From: Neobacillus sp. PS2-9
GTDB lineage: Bacteria > Bacillota > Bacilli > Bacillales > Cytobacillaceae
DNA length: 64,000 nt
Direction of reading: 5' to 3'
NCBI RefSeq assembly: GCF_030915525.1
Contig: NZ_CP133269.1
Span: 4,358,501 to 4,422,500, forward strand
Made by a program: the position numbers and the translations under genes. The notes below the pieces were generated by a model, which was not told the origin of the DNA, ran no database searches, and was given only the letters and a program-made list of their open reading frames with translations. Of the stretch, positions 1 through 6,619 are shown one piece after another. Every line of letters begins with the position of its first letter. Position 1 is the stretch's first letter.

Positions 1-45
1 ACCCAGTTTACTTTTCTATATGTATATGAAAAAAGTAAACTGGGT
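1..45. terminator. Perfect inverted repeat, likely terminator
   Basis: Bases 1-15 (ACCCAGTTTACTTTT) are the exact reverse complement of 31-45, with a 15-base loop. It lies just past the stop of the SCP2-like gene on the minus strand, so it probably ends that transcript and any convergent transcript from beyond the window. A minus-strand T-run would lie outside the window, so it cannot be confirmed. Confidence 0.7.
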
Positions 46-62
46 GTTTATCTAAGTGACTT

Positions 63-491
63 TTATAAACGCTCTTTTAGGTTATATTGTCTGAGAAGGC
101 TCTCGATTTTGATTGCCTTACTAAGATCCCCTTTGATTTTTAATTTTCCCGTCATGAAAGCCATGGTACCATTTAATTTCCCTAATAAAAATTTCCGAAA
201 ATCAGCTAATGACATCACTAAGGTGCAATCAGCTGGTGGTTCGCTCTGTTCTTTTACAAGTGCCTTTCCAGAATCGATCCGCAACTGATAAACTCCCTCT
301 TCTTCCCCTTCAATCGTAAATTGATAGCTTGCTGAGACGCCCTCAATCGGAGTCGGATTTTCATTTAACACTGATTCAATCAGCTTCATTAATTCAGACA
401 AAAAATACCCCTCAATTGCTTTGGCCATAGTTTGTTTAAGCCCCTCCTTAATTTTCAAATATAGTTTCATAATAATGGTAGCTACTTCCAT
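63..491 (-). CDS. SCP2 sterol-binding-domain-like protein
   Basis: A small soluble protein of up to 142 residues. The middle and C-terminal part resembles the SCP2 lipid-binding fold: a predicted beta-rich stretch (SYQFTIEGEEEGVYQLRI), then the typical 'ADCTLVMSLADF' and 'GKLNGTMAFMTGKLKIKGD' segments, where family members bind sterols, fatty acids or acyl-CoA in a hydrophobic tunnel. The ligand is unknown. The start is uncertain: the first ATG has only a weak ribosome site, and internal ATGs occur at codons 8 and 21, the latter about 14 bases after an AAGGAGG. It stands alone on the minus strand between two terminators. Confidence 0.7.
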   Translation of the reverse strand: MEVATIIMKLYLKIKEGLKQTMAKAIEGYFLSELMKLIESVLNENPTPIEGVSASYQFTIEGEEEGVYQLRIDSGKALVKEQSEPPADCTLVMSLADFRKFLLGKLNGTMAFMTGKLKIKGDLSKAIKIESLLRQYNLKERL

Positions 492-530
492 TCCGCAATC
501 TTTATTTCTAAATTTTCAGACTTATTAACC

Positions 531-562
531 ATAAAAATAAGCAACCCATAACAGGTTGCTCA
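531..562 (-). terminator. Rho-independent terminator of the polyferredoxin gene
   Basis: Stem AGCAACC (540-546) / GGTTGCT (554-560). On the minus strand it is followed by TTATTTTTAT, directly after the stop of the NapH-like gene. Confidence 0.8.
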
Positions 563-573
563 TTTCTTTAAGA

Positions 574-1590
574 TTAATGGCCTACATAATTAGCATCTGG
601 AATCAGTTGCTTCCACTCTTCATAAGAAATAATGGTATCCCAGTGACCGGTAAGTTTTGCAATACCTACGACTAAAATGAACATCACTAGGAAAGCGACA
701 GGAATAAACCATTTGTTGACCTTTTTATTTACAACCGTCATATTCAACGTATCCTTAACAGGACAAGCTTCCACGCAGGACATACACGCCGTGCAGTTAA
801 GTGAATTAACTGCTTCCACCTTGTGGACCTTTAACCTCTGCGGGCATACCTTAGTACACATTTCACAATTCGTGCAGGTCTCTTCATTTCTACGAATCTT
901 TGTAATTCTAAATATGGAACCAAGACCAATTAATGCTCCATACGGGCAAAGGAAACGACACCAGAAGTTTTTAAAGAATAACGACAGAATAAAAATCACT
1001 GCAATAACGGTTAAACCTGTTCCGCCAATAGTTAAAAAGAATTGCAACATCTTTACATCAGAAACTTTATTATAATCCAACTCTAGGAACGCTTTTGCAC
1101 TATAGGTGGACATTTGTATGACCATACTCAAGAAGAACAAGAGCAATAAATATTTGATCGGTGATAAAAGCCATGCCAGCCACGTGGGAACCTCAAAATT
1201 CCTTTTAAAAATCTTTTTTCCTAGTCTTGCCGTCCACTCACTAACTGTACCAACAGGACAGAACCAGCTGCAAAAGGATTTACGGAAGATGATTCCTGCT
1301 CCTACAAAAAAGGTAAATAGGACTAGACCTGCCGGGTGAATCTGATCGAATTCCCCACTATTAATCCAAACCTTTAATGCAACTAGTGCACTGATTGGCA
1401 GAAAGCCTTCAACTGCAGAAGGCCTTTCGACAAAGGTAGTTTCTCCAAGCGTTTCAAAGTGCATATAAAAGCGGTAGAACTGCACACCTACATATAGTAA
1501 AAACAATAAAAAAGCAGACTGAACCACATATCTTGTGATGGTAATGGGCTTTCGCTTCAACTGTTTTTTATACCATGCTTTTGATTTCAT
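574..1590 (-). CDS. NapH/YccM-type membrane polyferredoxin
   Basis: A 338-residue membrane iron-sulfur protein. It has about five hydrophobic segments, two membrane-adjacent CxxxCP motifs (FCSWFCPVG near 107-112 and WCRFLCPYG near 211-216), and two classical 4Fe-4S motifs near the C-terminal side (CTNCEMCTKVCP near 239-250, CTACMSCVEACP near 266-277). In the NapH/NosR/YccM family this layout carries electrons from the quinone pool across the membrane. The partner here is not encoded nearby. The start is taken at 1590, because GGAGG lies seven bases upstream; an in-frame GTG directly precedes it. No FMN-binding domain is present, unlike NosR. A transcription unit of its own. Confidence 0.8.
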   Translation of the reverse strand: MKSKAWYKKQLKRKPITITRYVVQSAFLLFLLYVGVQFYRFYMHFETLGETTFVERPSAVEGFLPISALVALKVWINSGEFDQIHPAGLVLFTFFVGAGIIFRKSFCSWFCPVGTVSEWTARLGKKIFKRNFEVPTWLAWLLSPIKYLLLLFFLSMVIQMSTYSAKAFLELDYNKVSDVKMLQFFLTIGGTGLTVIAVIFILSLFFKNFWCRFLCPYGALIGLGSIFRITKIRRNEETCTNCEMCTKVCPQRLKVHKVEAVNSLNCTACMSCVEACPVKDTLNMTVVNKKVNKWFIPVAFLVMFILVVGIAKLTGHWDTIISYEEWKQLIPDANYVGH

Positions 1591-1727
1591 CACATTTCCT
1601 CCATTCTTCCATTACTTTTACTATAAAGAACGGTAAAAACAGGGTATGTGATATTAATCATCGATCCAATTCATTTCATAAAGATGTCACATTAGCAACT
1701 TAATTCTGTCAAAAATGATTTCCAATA

Positions 1728-1741
1728 TGTAAACGGTTACC
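1728..1741. promoter_or_regulatory. cre-like operator upstream of the T-box promoter
   Basis: TGTAAACGGTTACC differs from the CcpA consensus TGWAANCGNTNWCA only at the last base and is nearly palindromic. It lies 22 bases upstream of the -35 box of the brnQ leader promoter, a position compatible with activation or with another LacI-family regulator. Confidence 0.5.
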
Positions 1742-1763
1742 TCTATTTTTTTTAAAAAAGGGG

Positions 1764-1791
1764 TTGCAAAATTATTTAAAAATAATATAAT
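1764..1791 (+). promoter_or_regulatory. Sigma-A promoter of the T-box-brnQ transcript
   Basis: -35 TTGCAA (1764-1769), 16-bp spacer, -10 TATAAT (1786-1791). The start of transcription would be near 1798, just before the T-box leader. Confidence 0.65.
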
Positions 1792-1797
1792 TGCTTT

Positions 1798-2096
1798 ATT
1801 CATATTTATTAGAATCTTTTAAAATTATCAAAATCGATGACGAGAAGAGTAGCTTATATTTCTTGTACCTCAGAGAGCCGGCGGTTGGTGGAAGCCGGTG
1901 TCAGGAACTAAGTGAAAATCATCTCCGAGATGCAAGGCTGAAATTGTTTAGTAAGCCTTTGCCGACCTGCCCGCCGTTAACATGGGACACGTATGATGGT
2001 ACGTTGATCGAGAGCCGCAATTGCATTATTTAATTGCGGAAGTAGGGTGGTAACGCGAGCTAGCTCGTCCCTATCCAATAGGGGCGGGCTTTTTAT
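1798..2096 (+). ncRNA. T-box riboswitch, isoleucine-type
   Basis: A complete T-box leader. Stem I carries AGAGAGCCGGCGGTTGG-like distal elements (from about 1872) and the specifier segment GTGAAAATCATCTCCGAG, in which the specifier codon reads AUC (1918-1920), predicting sensing of uncharged tRNA-Ile. The T-box bulge sequence AGGGTGGTAACGCG is at 2044-2057. The terminator AGCTCGTCCCTAT / ATAGGGGCGGGCT with a T-run is at 2062-2095. Uncharged tRNA-Ile would pair with specifier and bulge, stabilise the antiterminator and let transcription reach brnQ. Known T-box biology plus the AUC codon fit a branched-chain amino acid transporter. Confidence 0.93.
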
Positions 2097-2098
2097 AT

Positions 2099-2243
2099 TG
2101 AAAGCGGAAGCGACCGTTTAGCGACGTATGGACAGGGGCCCAATCCGACTGAGATAAAGGAAACACGAAGAGCGTTAGCGATTGTTGACTTATCGTAGGG
2201 AGGATTGGGATGGCCACTAGTCGCTGGGAGCTGGAGCTGGATA
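2099..2243 (+). repeat. Dispersed long-hairpin repeat, copy 1 (GCTGGAGCTGGA family)
   Basis: Starts AAAGCGGAAGCGACC and ends GTCGCTGGGAGCTGGAGCTGG. The inner arms are complementary (CCCAATCC with GGATTGGG; GATAA with TTATC), so the RNA can fold as one long hairpin. A related copy is at 32880-32999 and a fragment at 37262-37282. This copy lies inside the brnQ leader, between the T-box terminator and the gene. Confidence 0.75.
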
Positions 2244-2282
2244 ATTCTCTAAGCAAGAAAGATAGAAAAAGGAGAGAGAAAG

Positions 2283-3623
2283 ATGAAGAAGAAGGATACG
2301 TTATTTGTTGGATTAATGCTATTTTCAATGTTTTTTGGAGCGGGGAATTTAATTTTCCCACCCTTTTTAGGAATGGGGTCAGGAACTTCTTTTTGGCCGG
2401 CCATCATTGGATTTATTATTACCGCTGTGGGCCTTCCACTGTTAGTTCTAATGGCTATTGCACTTGTGAAAGACGGTGTAAACACACTCGGCAGCCGGGT
2501 TCATCCGTGGTTTGGTCCTATTTTTACCGTTGTCGTTTATTTATCAATCGGACCATTCTTCGGTGTACCTAGAAATGCGAATGTTGCATTTGAAATGGGA
2601 TTCAAACCCTTTCTCGGTCATGTATCTGCTAGTCAATCCCTGCTATTAGTAGGATTTACAGCTGTTTTCTTCTTGCTTGTTTACTTACTAAGCTTAAATC
2701 CATCTAAAGTCGTTGATTACATGGGCCGATTTATTACACCAACCTTGTTATTATCCATTGTTGTCCTGTGTGTCACCGGTTTCCTAAAGTTAGATCAACC
2801 ATTGCAAGCACCGGTAGAAAATTATCAATCTGCGTCCCTTTTCAAAGGCTTTATCGATGGCTACTCAACAATGGATGCCTTAGCCGCCCTTGCCTTTGGA
2901 ATTGTTGTATTAACCACGCTTAAACAAAAAGGAGTTACTGAAAAAAAAGACTTAACCACATATACAATCAAGGCTGGTTTGGTTGCCGGTACAGCTCTTG
3001 CTCTTGTTTATGTCGCCATTGGTTTATTGGGTGCAAAAATGGCTGGCTACGGTACATTTGATAATGGAACGGCTATTCTTTCTTCCGCATCCACCCTTTT
3101 GTTAGGCAATAGTGGAAAAGTCCTCCTTGGAGTCATTTTTACACTTGCTTGTTTTACGACCTGCGTCGGCTTAACTATTGCATGTGGTCAGTATTTTTCA
3201 AAGGTGGCACCGAAGCTAAGTTATCGATTAGTGGTTACCTTAGTTACAGTAGCAAGCTTTTTAATTGCCAATCTTGGATTAAACCAAATCATTACGATTT
3301 CAGTTCCATTTTTGGTTATGGCTTATCCGTTAACCATTGTTCTCGTTACACTTGCCTTTTTCCATCGCTTCTTCGGTGGTTCACAAAAGGTGTATGCCCT
3401 GTCCATGCTTTTAACTGGATTGGTTAGTTTGTATGATGGTTTAAAAATGTTTGGAGTAAAGATGAGTTACTTAGAAACATTTATGAGCAGTTTACCATTT
3501 GCTTCTGTGGGCTTAAGCTGGGTGGTTCCTGCGCTCGTCGGCGTCTTAGCTGGATTGGTTTGGGAAAAAATTCATCCCACTTCATCACCCAGCGAATCAC
3601 GTGATTTAAGAAAAGTTGCATAA
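2283..3623 (+). CDS. brnQ: Branched-chain amino acid:cation symporter BrnQ
   Basis: A 446-residue inner-membrane protein with about twelve hydrophobic helices, the usual BrnQ/LIVCS length. The N-terminal FVGLMLFSMFFGAGNLIFPP stretch is the family hallmark. Members import leucine, isoleucine and valine with Na+ or H+. The ATG follows GGAGAG at the normal distance. Expression should be governed by the isoleucine T-box about 190 bases upstream, and the leader carries a dispersed hairpin repeat. The original 3' terminator has been split by an insertion that begins about 20 bases after the stop; a second terminator at 3690-3728 could now serve the gene. Confidence 0.95.
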   Translation: MKKKDTLFVGLMLFSMFFGAGNLIFPPFLGMGSGTSFWPAIIGFIITAVGLPLLVLMAIALVKDGVNTLGSRVHPWFGPIFTVVVYLSIGPFFGVPRNANVAFEMGFKPFLGHVSASQSLLLVGFTAVFFLLVYLLSLNPSKVVDYMGRFITPTLLLSIVVLCVTGFLKLDQPLQAPVENYQSASLFKGFIDGYSTMDALAALAFGIVVLTTLKQKGVTEKKDLTTYTIKAGLVAGTALALVYVAIGLLGAKMAGYGTFDNGTAILSSASTLLLGNSGKVLLGVIFTLACFTTCVGLTIACGQYFSKVAPKLSYRLVVTLVTVASFLIANLGLNQIITISVPFLVMAYPLTIVLVTLAFFHRFFGGSQKVYALSMLLTGLVSLYDGLKMFGVKMSYLETFMSSLPFASVGLSWVVPALVGVLAGLVWEKIHPTSSPSESRDLRKVA

Positions 3624-3628
3624 TAAAT

Positions 3629-3652
3629 AAAAAGCCAGTGGACATAACAGAT
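3629..3652 (+). terminator. Left half of a split bidirectional terminator
   Basis: AAAAAGCCAGTGG (3629-3641) followed by ACATAACAGAT (3642-3652). Its complementary arm is at 5432-5446, beyond the 1.78-kb insertion. Rejoined at the 11-base repeat, the two halves give a 13-bp perfect stem with a short loop and T-runs on both strands. Confidence 0.8.
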
Positions 3653-3689
3653 AAACCGTTCCGTAGTTGTAATTTAACATTTTAAAGTA

Positions 3690-3728
3690 AGAGCATTTCT
3701 TTGTAATGAGAAATGCTTTTTATTTTTT
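3690..3728 (+). terminator. Rho-independent terminator
   Basis: Stem AGCATTTCT (3692-3700) / AGAAATGCT (3709-3717), followed by TTTTATTTTTTT. It runs directly into the dispersed repeat at 3730 and could end the brnQ transcript after the insertion. Confidence 0.75.
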
Positions 3729-3729
3729 T

Positions 3730-3915
3730 GGCTGTGTTAAAGAACAATGTTGATTTTTACACCCTGTTGATTGGAGCGGAAGGCACGAAGACTCCTGTGG
3801 TAGTATGGTTCAGGGGAGACCCCGCAGGCGCATGCGCCGAGGAGGCTCGCCGAAACACCCACGGAAAGCGAAGTGCCTGGAGCGGAAATCAACAGGCAAG
3901 TTTAACAACAAAGCC
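3730..3915 (+). repeat. MITE-like dispersed repeat, copy A
   Basis: Begins GGCTGTGTTAAAGAACA and ends TTTAACAACAAAGCC, giving imperfect terminal inverted repeats. Nested inside is CCTGTTGATT ... AATCAACAGG. The middle is GC-richer than its surroundings and palindromic (GGGGAGACCCCGCAGG). Near-identical copies are at 36746-36926 and 52046-52288, with a fragment at 52738-52786. The short reading frame inside it is not considered a gene. Confidence 0.85.
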
Positions 3916-4042
3916 ATTTTTTAAAAGTTAAAGGGATATTTCAAAAACAATAATAATACAATAAAAAACGATACTAATTTATTGTAAAACGATAAATTTT
4001 ATGTTAAATTCGTATTATCATTAAATATGTGAGGTGTTTTAA

Positions 4043-4525
4043 ATGAATGTTAAGCGAGGTTCTACTACTTTCTTAAAGGTCATTATTTTTCTGGTTGGAA
4101 TTGCAGTGCTTGCCGTGTGTATATATTTTTTGCCTGAAGCAGCCAGAAGAGATGCGATAGAGCGCCCAGGTGATTATTCGCTATATCCACTTTTGGTATG
4201 TGCATATGGAATATGTATTACGTTTTCTGTGGCTTTGTATCAAATATTTAAACTCTTAACCTATATTGAGAAGAATAATGCTTTCTCTGAGTTATCTCTT
4301 CAATCTTTAAAGATAATTAAAAAATGCACTTTTACTGTCATTTCCTTCATTTTTTTAGCAATAGTTTATTTAAGGGTGCGTGTTCAATTCACAGGTGATG
4401 ATGCAGCAGGTCCCATATCTCTAGGTCTAATGGGGATTTTGGCAACAAGTATCATCGCAGCCATTGTGGACGTACTTCAAAAGCCTATAAAGAAAGTCTT
4501 GGATTCACAGCCAAAAAACAATTAA
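4043..4525 (+). CDS. DUF2975 membrane protein (first copy)
   Basis: A 160-residue protein with four predicted membrane helices, matching the DUF2975 family (YoaS-like in Bacillus). Family members are usually encoded next to a YozG-type Cro/CI repressor, as here; their function is unknown. The ATG follows GTGAGGTGTTTTAA at a good distance. The conserved ALYQIFKLLTYIEKNNAFSELSLQSLKIIK stretch (given here as family signature, roughly residues 68-97) is repeated with changes in the next gene, so the two are tandem paralogues. First gene of a three-gene operon within the inserted 1.8-kb segment. Confidence 0.85.
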   Translation: MNVKRGSTTFLKVIIFLVGIAVLAVCIYFLPEAARRDAIERPGDYSLYPLLVCAYGICITFSVALYQIFKLLTYIEKNNAFSELSLQSLKIIKKCTFTVISFIFLAIVYLRVRVQFTGDDAAGPISLGLMGILATSIIAAIVDVLQKPIKKVLDSQPKNN

Positions 4526-4552
4526 CATTTTGATATATGAGAGGTGTTTTTT

Positions 4553-5032
4553 ATGAAGATAGCAACCACATTGTTCTTGAAGCTAGCTGTTATTATCCTT
4601 GGAATTCCTATTCTCGCTTTGTGCATATTTCTGGTTCCTGAACTGGCAAATGCGGTAGCCGATTTCTTAGGGGTTCATTCCATAAAATATATCATTTTCA
4701 TCCTTTTATATGGAGGGGCACTACCTTTTTACTTCGCCCTTTATCAAGCTTTTAAACTGTTAAGTTATATAGACAAGAACATTGCTTTCTCTGAATTGTC
4801 TGTTCAAGCTTTAATGAGAATCAAATACTGCGCCATTTCCATCTGTAGTTTGCATGTCTTAGGTTTGCCGCTTTATTATCTCGTGGCAGATAAAGACGAT
4901 GCCCCAGGTCTCATATTTGTTGGAATGGTCATTCCTTTTGCTTCGTTTGTTATCGCAGTTTTTGCTGCTGTTCTCCAAAGGCTTTTGCAGGAAGCGATTA
5001 ACATAAAATCAGAAAATGATTTGACGGTCTGA
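4553..5032 (+). CDS. DUF2975 membrane protein (second copy)
   Basis: A 159-residue paralogue of the preceding gene, with four predicted membrane helices and the same core (LYQAFKLLSYIDKN ... ELSVQALMRIKYC). ATG 4553 is chosen because GAGAGGTG lies eight bases upstream; an in-frame GTG at 4544 overlaps the ribosome site. It begins 27 bases after the first copy and ends 10 bases before the regulator gene, so all three are probably co-transcribed. Role unknown; the strict pairing of this family with YozG-like proteins suggests that the membrane protein controls or is controlled by that repressor, which is inference. Confidence 0.85.
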   Translation: MKIATTLFLKLAVIILGIPILALCIFLVPELANAVADFLGVHSIKYIIFILLYGGALPFYFALYQAFKLLSYIDKNIAFSELSVQALMRIKYCAISICSLHVLGLPLYYLVADKDDAPGLIFVGMVIPFASFVIAVFAAVLQRLLQEAINIKSENDLTV

Positions 5033-5042
5033 GGTGGAGGAT

Positions 5043-5261
5043 ATGGCAATTATTATTAATATTGATGTGATGTTAGCAAAAAGAAAAATGAGCGTAACAG
5101 AACTTTCGGAGAAGGTTGGAATAACTATGGCGAATCTTTCCATTCTGAAAAATGGGAAAGCAAAAGCGGTTCGTTTTTCAACATTAGAAGCGATATGTAA
5201 GGCTTTGGATTGTCAGCCAGGTGATATTTTGGAGTACAAAAGCGATAAAGACACTCAATAA
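5043..5261 (+). CDS. YozG-like Cro/CI-family transcriptional regulator
   Basis: A 72-residue protein that is almost entirely one XRE helix-turn-helix domain: INIDVMLAKRKMSVTELSEK (helices 1-2), VGITMANLSILKNGKAKAVR (recognition helix region), then LEAICKALDCQPGDILEY, the standard ending of small YozG-type repressors. The ATG at 5043 matches the conserved start of the family; upstream GAGGTGGAGG supplies the ribosome site. Probably an autorepressor of the DUF2975 operon. Ligand, if any, unknown. Confidence 0.85.
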   Translation: MAIIINIDVMLAKRKMSVTELSEKVGITMANLSILKNGKAKAVRFSTLEAICKALDCQPGDILEYKSDKDTQ

Positions 5262-5335
5262 ATAGACACAAGTTTAATTAAGTAACCCATCTAATAGTTA
5301 AGATAGTTTCAATGTTAACTGTGACTTAATTAACG

Positions 5336-5380
5336 TAAAAATGGCGTGCCAAAACTGCTGTCAGTTCGCACGCCATTTTT
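5336..5380. terminator. Bidirectional terminator
   Basis: AAAAATGGCGTGC (5336-5348) pairs with GCACGCCATTTTT (5368-5380). It ends the DUF2975-YozG operon. Confidence 0.85.
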
Positions 5381-5420
5381 GTTGTCAATTATATAATATG
5401 CACCTCAAAACGGAGCCTTT

Positions 5421-5446
5421 ACATAACAGATCCACTGGCTTTTTTT
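5421..5446 (-). terminator. Right half of the split terminator
   Basis: ACATAACAGAT (5421-5431) followed by CCACTGGCTTTTTTT. The second part is the reverse complement of the arm at 3629-3641. The oxidoreductase gene on the minus strand ends immediately beyond it at 5445. Confidence 0.8.
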
Positions 5447-6431
5447 ACTTTTCTATAGAAAAAATAATATTATTCTGTTTACGTGCTTCCTCAGTGATAC
5501 GAAGGACGATTTGACTCCAATTTTTCAAACGACTATATTCTTCATTATTCTTCGTTTCAATGATATTGGCAAAACTTAAACATTCATAGATCATGTTTTG
5601 CTCTTCTTGTTCTACACTCAAAATTTGACTGTCTTTCGAATGGCTGTCAATAAATTTTATTTCTGAAATCGGTGCCGCATCTTCGAGTAAGAAGCTTCCC
5701 TTTTCGCCATGAATTTCACATGGAAGCTCTGAATGGGATATTTTAGAGCAAAGGATGGTGCATACAAAACCTTCATACTCTAATACAAGTGTCCCGCTGC
5801 CATCTACTCCCGTTCTGAGTAGCACGGCATGATAGGTTACCTTCTTAGGCTCACCAAATAAACAGACTGCTAAATAAAGTGGGTACACACCTAAATCAAC
5901 AAGTGCTCCTCCAGAATAGACAGCTGAGAAAATATTCGGTTCTTCTCCTTGTAAGAGTAAATCATAACGAGATGAATAACTGATATATGGTAACATCGCA
6001 CTTCGCAGTGGCCCCGCCATTGCCAATTTTTCCTTAAGGATATGGAAATTAGGTGTATGGATATTACGGATAGCTTCTACTAAATAAACGCCATTTTCCT
6101 CTGCCGTCTTGTACGCCATTTCCAATTCAGCCGAATTTGAAAAAATAGGTTTTTCACAGATAACATGCTTCTTATTTTTTAAGAAAGTTAGTGCTTGTTC
6201 GAAGTGAAGAGAATTAGGAGAGGCAATATATACTGCTTGAATTTCTTCACTTTTGGCCATCTCCTCTAGATTTGTATAAAAATGAGCAGCCTGATGCTTG
6301 TCGGCCATCTGCTTCGCTTTCTCTTCTGTTCGTGAATGAACCCCTACTAACAGGAACTCCCCACTGAGTTTTGCTGCTTGGATAAAAGAGTCCGTGATCC
6401 ATCCTGTACCAACTGTAGCAAAGTTAATCAT
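5445..6431 (-). CDS. Gfo/Idh/MocA-family NAD(P)-dependent oxidoreductase
   Basis: A 328-residue cytoplasmic enzyme. The N-terminal Rossmann domain has the motif VGTGWI (residues 7-12), then AVYIASPNSLHFEQ near 72-85 and the family signature HVICEKPIF near 94-102, with the lysine of EKP being the usual catalytic or substrate-binding residue. The C-terminal half is the dehydrogenase-like alpha/beta domain, with GGALVDLGVYPLYLA near 175-189. Sugars or cyclitols are typical substrates, but nothing nearby narrows it. Start ATG has AGAGGTAATAAG upstream. Its 3' terminator was disrupted by the neighbouring insertion. Confidence 0.88.
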   Translation of the reverse strand: MINFATVGTGWITDSFIQAAKLSGEFLLVGVHSRTEEKAKQMADKHQAAHFYTNLEEMAKSEEIQAVYIASPNSLHFEQALTFLKNKKHVICEKPIFSNSAELEMAYKTAEENGVYLVEAIRNIHTPNFHILKEKLAMAGPLRSAMLPYISYSSRYDLLLQGEEPNIFSAVYSGGALVDLGVYPLYLAVCLFGEPKKVTYHAVLLRTGVDGSGTLVLEYEGFVCTILCSKISHSELPCEIHGEKGSFLLEDAAPISEIKFIDSHSKDSQILSVEQEEQNMIYECLSFANIIETKNNEEYSRLKNWSQIVLRITEEARKQNNIIFSIEK

Positions 6432-6619
6432 CTTATTACCTCTTTCAATTATGTACTTTTCAACTTATCATTTTAACGCATTAAAGACCTGCTTACTAAT
6501 TTTAAGAAAATATTTTTTATTACCAATTAGTTTTGTGCAAGAATAGTTGGGAACAATGGAAAAATATCAGTATTTATGGTATTTATAGATAATAGATAAG
6601 ATGAAAGAGGTTGAAAAGG

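Larger units (their letters stand above)
3642..5431. mobile_element. 1.78-kb inserted segment flanked by 11-bp direct repeats
   Basis: ACATAACAGAT occurs at 3642-3652 and again at 5421-5431. The sequences immediately outside are the two arms of one terminator, so the segment entered its loop. Inside lie a dispersed repeat, two DUF2975 genes and a YozG-like regulator, but no transposase or recombinase. The inner ends (AAACCGTTCCGT and, reversed, AAAGGCTCCGT) are only weakly alike. The mechanism is unknown; an 11-bp target duplication is an inference. Confidence 0.75.

Noticed and set aside
677..1339. Plus-strand frames opposite the polyferredoxin gene
   Set aside because: They are shadows of the cysteine-rich gene, without ribosome sites or family features.
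3713..3931. Short open frames inside the dispersed repeats (also 36706-36932 and 52010-52284)
   Set aside because: They follow the palindromic repeat, differ between copies through shifts, and have no ribosome site.
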